32,105 bases of DNA. Source: Byssochlamys sp. IMV 00236 (taxonomy: Eukaryota; Ascomycota; Eurotiomycetes; Eurotiales; Thermoascaceae). The DNA is taken from the NCBI GenBank assembly GCA_001931875.2, contig MSJH02000041.1, positions 1 to 32,105 of the forward strand. Direction: 5' to 3'. Within the stretch, counting starts at the first letter, position 1, and each line of letters starts with the position of its first letter. The notes under the pieces were generated by a model, which did not search any database, was not told the DNA's origin, and saw only the letters and a list, made by a program, of their open reading frames with translations. Of this stretch, positions 28,917 through 32,105 are shown piece by piece. The position numbers and the translations under genes are program-made.

Positions 28917-29268
28917 TACAGTGAGAACGGTAAATTTTGTCACTTTGAGAAAATTAAATGTCCGTAACCAAAAAATAAATGTCACTTTCCAAAAAATTAA
29001 TGGCACTAAGCCAAAAATGATTGTCTCTTTATGTCTAGAAATTTTGTCCTTTTGAAATAAAAGAAATATCACAATAAGTTAAATCAAATTGACCTAAACA
29101 TGATATGTATTTTTGACTTAAAAACGACCCCTGCTTATTGTTGATTTTAATATCCTTTGTTGTGGTAAATGAACTTCTGATCCTTTTGTCTTATTTGATT
29201 ACTGGCTATCAATATAAGAAATGGTTGATTGATTTTATTCACTTTACTGTGTAGACAAACACGCCATA
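28917..29268 (+). repeat. left terminal inverted repeat, 352 bp
   Basis: Starts TACAGTGAGAACGGTAAATT and ends at ACACGCCATA. Identical to the reverse complement of 31754-32105. Very AT-rich apart from the outer 14 bp. Confidence 0.95.
28938..29042 (+). repeat. five 21 bp subterminal direct repeats (left end)
   Basis: Units start at 28938, 28959, 28980, 29001 and 29022, exactly 21 bp apart. Starts are TGTCACTTT, TGTCCGTAA, TGTCACTTT, TGGCACTAA and TGTCTCTTT. The first four units then run into A-rich tails such as CCAAAAAAT. A sixth looser unit (TGTCCTTTTG) follows at 29045, two bases out of phase. Two helical turns of spacing would put all units on one face of DNA, as for an array of protein-binding sites. 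Confidence 0.75.
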
Positions 29269-29587
29269 TCATACACTATGTATTATATTTGACCCTTTTT
29301 GAAAATACAACCGATCGAAATACAGACCCGAACATTATTCCAAAAATTTTTTTTGACTTAAATCATTCCATAATGTTATAAAAAACTCCCTACTTGGTAA
29401 TGATCAACTAAACATCAAAAGACTACTCAATTGGCTGAAATATTCCAAGGCTCATTGCTGCAGTGTAACAAATTGTGGTGTATCAAGGATTAACAAAGAA
29501 TTTGATAAATGAAAGACAAGTAATAAAGATAGCTATTTATATAGTAATTTAAGCGCGATAAACATTGGCTTACTAAAAAAAATCAGT
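29269..29587. other. transposon interior, non-coding left spacer
   Basis: AT-rich sequence between the left TIR and the stop of the internal gene. It contains an 8 T run and a second TTTTTTGACTTAAA resembling one within the TIR (near 29114). No ORF is supported. Confidence 0.5.
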
Positions 29588-31296
29588 CTATTTTGACCGC
29601 GTGTATCGCACAGACGATTGTTCTTCGTCATATTCGTCAGGAAGCAACAGGTTGTAACCTGAACCTTTTACCGGCTTTTGGATGTCCAGTTTCAGTAATG
29701 TACTCAAGGAAGTACGACTTTCGGCTCCACTTGATAAGATTTTTTGGAGCGAATATTCTTCGTGCTCTTCCTTCATCGTTTTTATAACCTTTACTGAATT
29801 CTCTAGCAAACACTATATATATTTTGAAAAACGTTAACCAATTATTAATGATTAGCAAGATACAATTAACAATTTACTTTGTAGGACCAGCTAAGGTTTC
29901 CTAGTGCCAGGATGTCTTTGCTTTCAGTCATATCCCTAGGCACCTTACACTTAAACACCTTCTTGGAAAAGTATAACTTGGAAGAACAAAGTCCAAGGGA
30001 CCACAAATGAATCATATCATCTAAAGTAATAATAGTAGAAAATGGTTAATGATCTAGAATACTACTGTTGAATAACTTTCAATAAGTTTTACGTACGCCT
30101 GGCATGAAGAAACGGGATGTGTAATTTTGAAGCAGTTGCTTCAGTGGCCCAATAATACATCTTGTATACAGCATTGAAAATGCTCAAGGCACCATAGTGG
30201 ATTTTAATATGGTCACTACCATACTTCGAATTATCGTCCAATAGTATCTTTCCCGATGCTTCTAGTATAGATAATTCATTTTCGTCGGCTGAAATGCAAG
30301 CATCTGCTTTGTACTCTTCGTTTGTGCATTTCAGAAAACATTCTCCAGGTGAGAATTTCAATGTAATATCCGGCATACTGTCTACCACAAATTCCATTAT
30401 AAGCCATATGAAACTATGGTTAAAGCTTGTTTCGTTTATGGAAAGTCGGTCATATAAATTTGGCCTTCTATAAATGTAAAGGCAAACATAAAAGAATTCC
30501 TTTATAAAATTTTGGCTGGTGCTAGGAATTTCTTCAGTGATTTCTAAACTTTTAACCACCTCCTCTATAGCTTTTAATTCATTTTTTTTTCATGACAGTC
30601 AACACGCTTGTAGTATATTGACTACATGTTTGAAAGGGAGTTGAAATCGTGTAATTATCATCTTTGAAGTAAGCCCATAATTCATCTGGGATGGAGGGAT
30701 CACATTTGATTGAATATCCACATTTTATGATGTGGTATTTCTCTAAACAGAAATCGTGAGCAATTGACTTTTTTAAATATTGACGTACGGCCTCCCAAAC
30801 ATCTTCTTGATTATCAATATTCCAAGTACTAGACTTATCATTAACGTGATCAACCTTTTGTCTCTTGTCCTCTCTGCTCGAATCGTTCTAATTGAATACA
30901 TCACCATAAACTGTACCATGATTCGTCTTGATGTTGACATTATAAGTGTTTTTTGATTTGCTTTTTTCAGTGGCACTTTCCTATCACAATGAAATATGTT
31001 CTTTATTAGCATCTGTCAATAAAAAAATATAAGCTCTGTACTTTGGTATTTCTTTTTAAGACGCCAGCTTTCCCTTTGATATTGATTGGGACGTCTTTGT
31101 TATTAATTATCTTCTCTAAGTTGTCATGATAATACGCGAGTATAGTATTGATTTGCATCCTTGAGTTGTCATGGAGACAAAATTCTTTATACTTTTCAAA
31201 AGTCCATTCATTGACGTTATGATTCAAAAAAAAAGCAGAAACAGAAGGATCTAATTCGGTGGGGAATGTGTAATTATGAAATTGTGAATTCGACAT
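29588..31296 (-). pseudogene. internal gene of the TIR transposon, unknown family, broken
   Basis: Minus-strand gene of at least five exons. Exon 1 is 31296-31042 (ATG, SNSQFHNYTFPTELDPSVSA). Exon 2 runs from 30980. After a GTACGT donor at 30097, exons 30020-29878 and 29812-29588 follow, ending LLLPDEYDEEQ and a basic tail. Motifs include LEKYHIIKCGYSIKCDPSIP, DITLKFSPGECFLKC, EASGKILLDDNSKYGSDHIK, VYKMYYWATEATASKLHIPF, KCKVPRDMTESKDILALGNL and TMKEEHEEYSLQKILSSGAE. Two lesions are visible: a TAG at 30890-30888 within otherwise continuous coding text, and a one-base frameshift at a run of nine A (30590-30582). Joined over these, about 500 residues are readable. I recognise no transposase catalytic motif, helicase or zinc finger, and do not assign a function. 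It could be cargo or a novel element-encoded protein. Confidence 0.7.
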
Positions 31297-31753
31297 TGTT
31301 GAGAGCAAAAACCCCTTTTTTCAAAACACTGAAGTTATAGGGTTTATTTTTAATTACACTAAATATAGTAATAAGGGGTACAGTGAAGCTGCAAACTCAA
31401 GTACTGGTAAGGTAATACACAAATTTAAAGGTTTTGTTCCCAAAAACATACTTTTTTTTTGGACTTGTAAAAGCTACAAAAGAGTGGATATTTGTTTTAT
31501 CAGCAGTAACATAAAAAGAAAGTACATGGAACTCCAAGCTCGACAGTTTTTTATTTGGATATTGACCATTGGATAATGGATGAAAGTGTTTGTTGGATTG
31601 AGATAATATCAAGTCATGTTGATGTGACGTTGAATTGATTCTTGAGGGGGAGGGGGAATAGTTTAGCGTGAACAATATTCTTGTCAGAGACTTTGTAAGC
31701 ACGCTTAATTAAGACAATTGTTTTAATTCAATGCTCATACCAAAAACATCTAT
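31297..31753. other. transposon interior, upstream of the internal gene
   Basis: This should contain the promoter of the internal minus-strand gene. A minus ORF (31397-31702, 101 codons, Ser/Lys/Phe-rich) is open but without recognisable motif, and I do not call it a gene. Confidence 0.4.
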
Positions 31754-32105
31754 TATGGCGTGTTTGTCTACACAGTAAAGTGAATAAAATCAATCAACCA
31801 TTTCTTATATTGATAGCCAGTAATCAAATAAGACAAAAGGATCAGAAGTTCATTTACCACAACAAAGGATATTAAAATCAACAATAAGCAGGGGTCGTTT
31901 TTAAGTCAAAAATACATATCATGTTTAGGTCAATTTGATTTAACTTATTGTGATATTTCTTTTATTTCAAAAGGACAAAATTTCTAGACATAAAGAGACA
32001 ATCATTTTTGGCTTAGTGCCATTAATTTTTTGGAAAGTGACATTTATTTTTTGGTTACGGACATTTAATTTTCTCAAAGTGACAAAATTTACCGTTCTCA
32101 CTGTA
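31754..32105 (-). repeat. right terminal inverted repeat, 352 bp
   Basis: Reverse complement of 28917-29268, with no difference seen. It ends at the window edge with CTCACTGTA. Confidence 0.95.
31980..32084 (-). repeat. five 21 bp subterminal direct repeats (right end)
   Basis: Mirror copy of the left array. On the minus strand the units begin at 32084, 32063, 32042, 32021 and 32000. Confidence 0.75.

Larger units (their letters stand above)
28917..32105. mobile_element. complete TA-flanked transposon with 352 bp identical TIRs (3.19 kb)
   Basis: The sequence 28917-29268 is repeated in inverted orientation at 31754-32105 with no mismatch that I can find. Both outer ends read TA-CAGTGAGAACGG inward, so the element proper is CAGTG...CACTG within a TA dinucleotide, as in Tc1/mariner-type insertion. 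The terminal CAGTG agrees with that superfamily. The TIRs, however, are far longer than in classical members and carry phased 21 bp repeats. The interior contains a broken multi-exon gene on the minus strand with no DDE/D motif that I can see. Identity of the TIRs points to a recent insertion. It may be a non-autonomous or gene-carrying element moved by a transposase encoded elsewhere. The window stops exactly at its last base, so the flank on the right is not visible. Confidence 0.9.

Noticed and set aside
28801..29072. ORFs on both strands covering the left transposon end
   Set aside because: They cross the boundary between the small membrane-protein gene and the TIR. The repeat array explains the open frame.

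Overview
The window looks like nuclear DNA of a zygomycete-type fungus, most likely Mucoromycota and probably Mucorales. It is AT-rich, and its genes are cut by many short introns (43-79 nt where I could place both ends by reading frame). The recognisable proteins are fungal: Skt5/Chs4-type chitin synthase regulator, Yme2, Sde2, NAP1, Rad23, a PXA-domain protein and DUF4396 and DUF962 proteins. I cannot name the species. No rRNA, tRNA or CRISPR was seen.

Layout. 1-1455: gene-poor, with one decayed-looking minus-strand coding fragment. 1456-2971 (-): four-exon PXA-domain protein. 3419-5216 (+): four-exon protein kinase with DFE in place of DFG. 5224-5749 (-): four-exon DUF962/Mpo1-like membrane protein whose exons are each too short to stand out as ORFs, converging on the kinase gene with 7 bp between stop codons. 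6321-8120 (-): Skt5/Chs4-like Sel1-repeat protein. 8239-11220 (-): nine-exon YME2. 11415-13420 (+): secreted, probably GPI-anchored HELLH metalloprotease sharing a 194 bp divergent promoter with YME2. 14226-14872 (+): uncharacterised protein. 17136-17995 (-): SDE2. 18228-19581 (-): NAP1 ending in a CaaX-like CKQS.

The second half is dynamic. A RAD23 gene is duplicated in tandem (19763-21164 and 23679-25394). The right copy is complete (UBL-UBA1-XPC-binding-UBA2, 375 aa). The left copy has lost the UBL-UBA1 linker and, through a nonsense codon, a 5 nt deletion and a dead splice donor, its UBA2 domain, yet blocks of 97 and 148 nt are identical between the copies. Between them lies a dead Mutator-like (MULE) transposon with 28/29 bp terminal inverted repeats and a SWIM-finger transposase carrying three in-frame stops. 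To the right are a 71 aa one-finger C2H2 protein, a DUF4396 membrane protein, a partial unknown gene preceded by a dispersed 70 bp repeat, and a 93 aa single-span membrane protein.

The window ends with a complete TA-flanked transposon (28917-32105). Its two 352 bp terminal inverted repeats are identical. Each carries five direct repeats at an exact 21 bp period, about two helical turns. Inside is a broken multi-exon gene of a family in which I see no transposase motif. This element is the best candidate for something not yet described.
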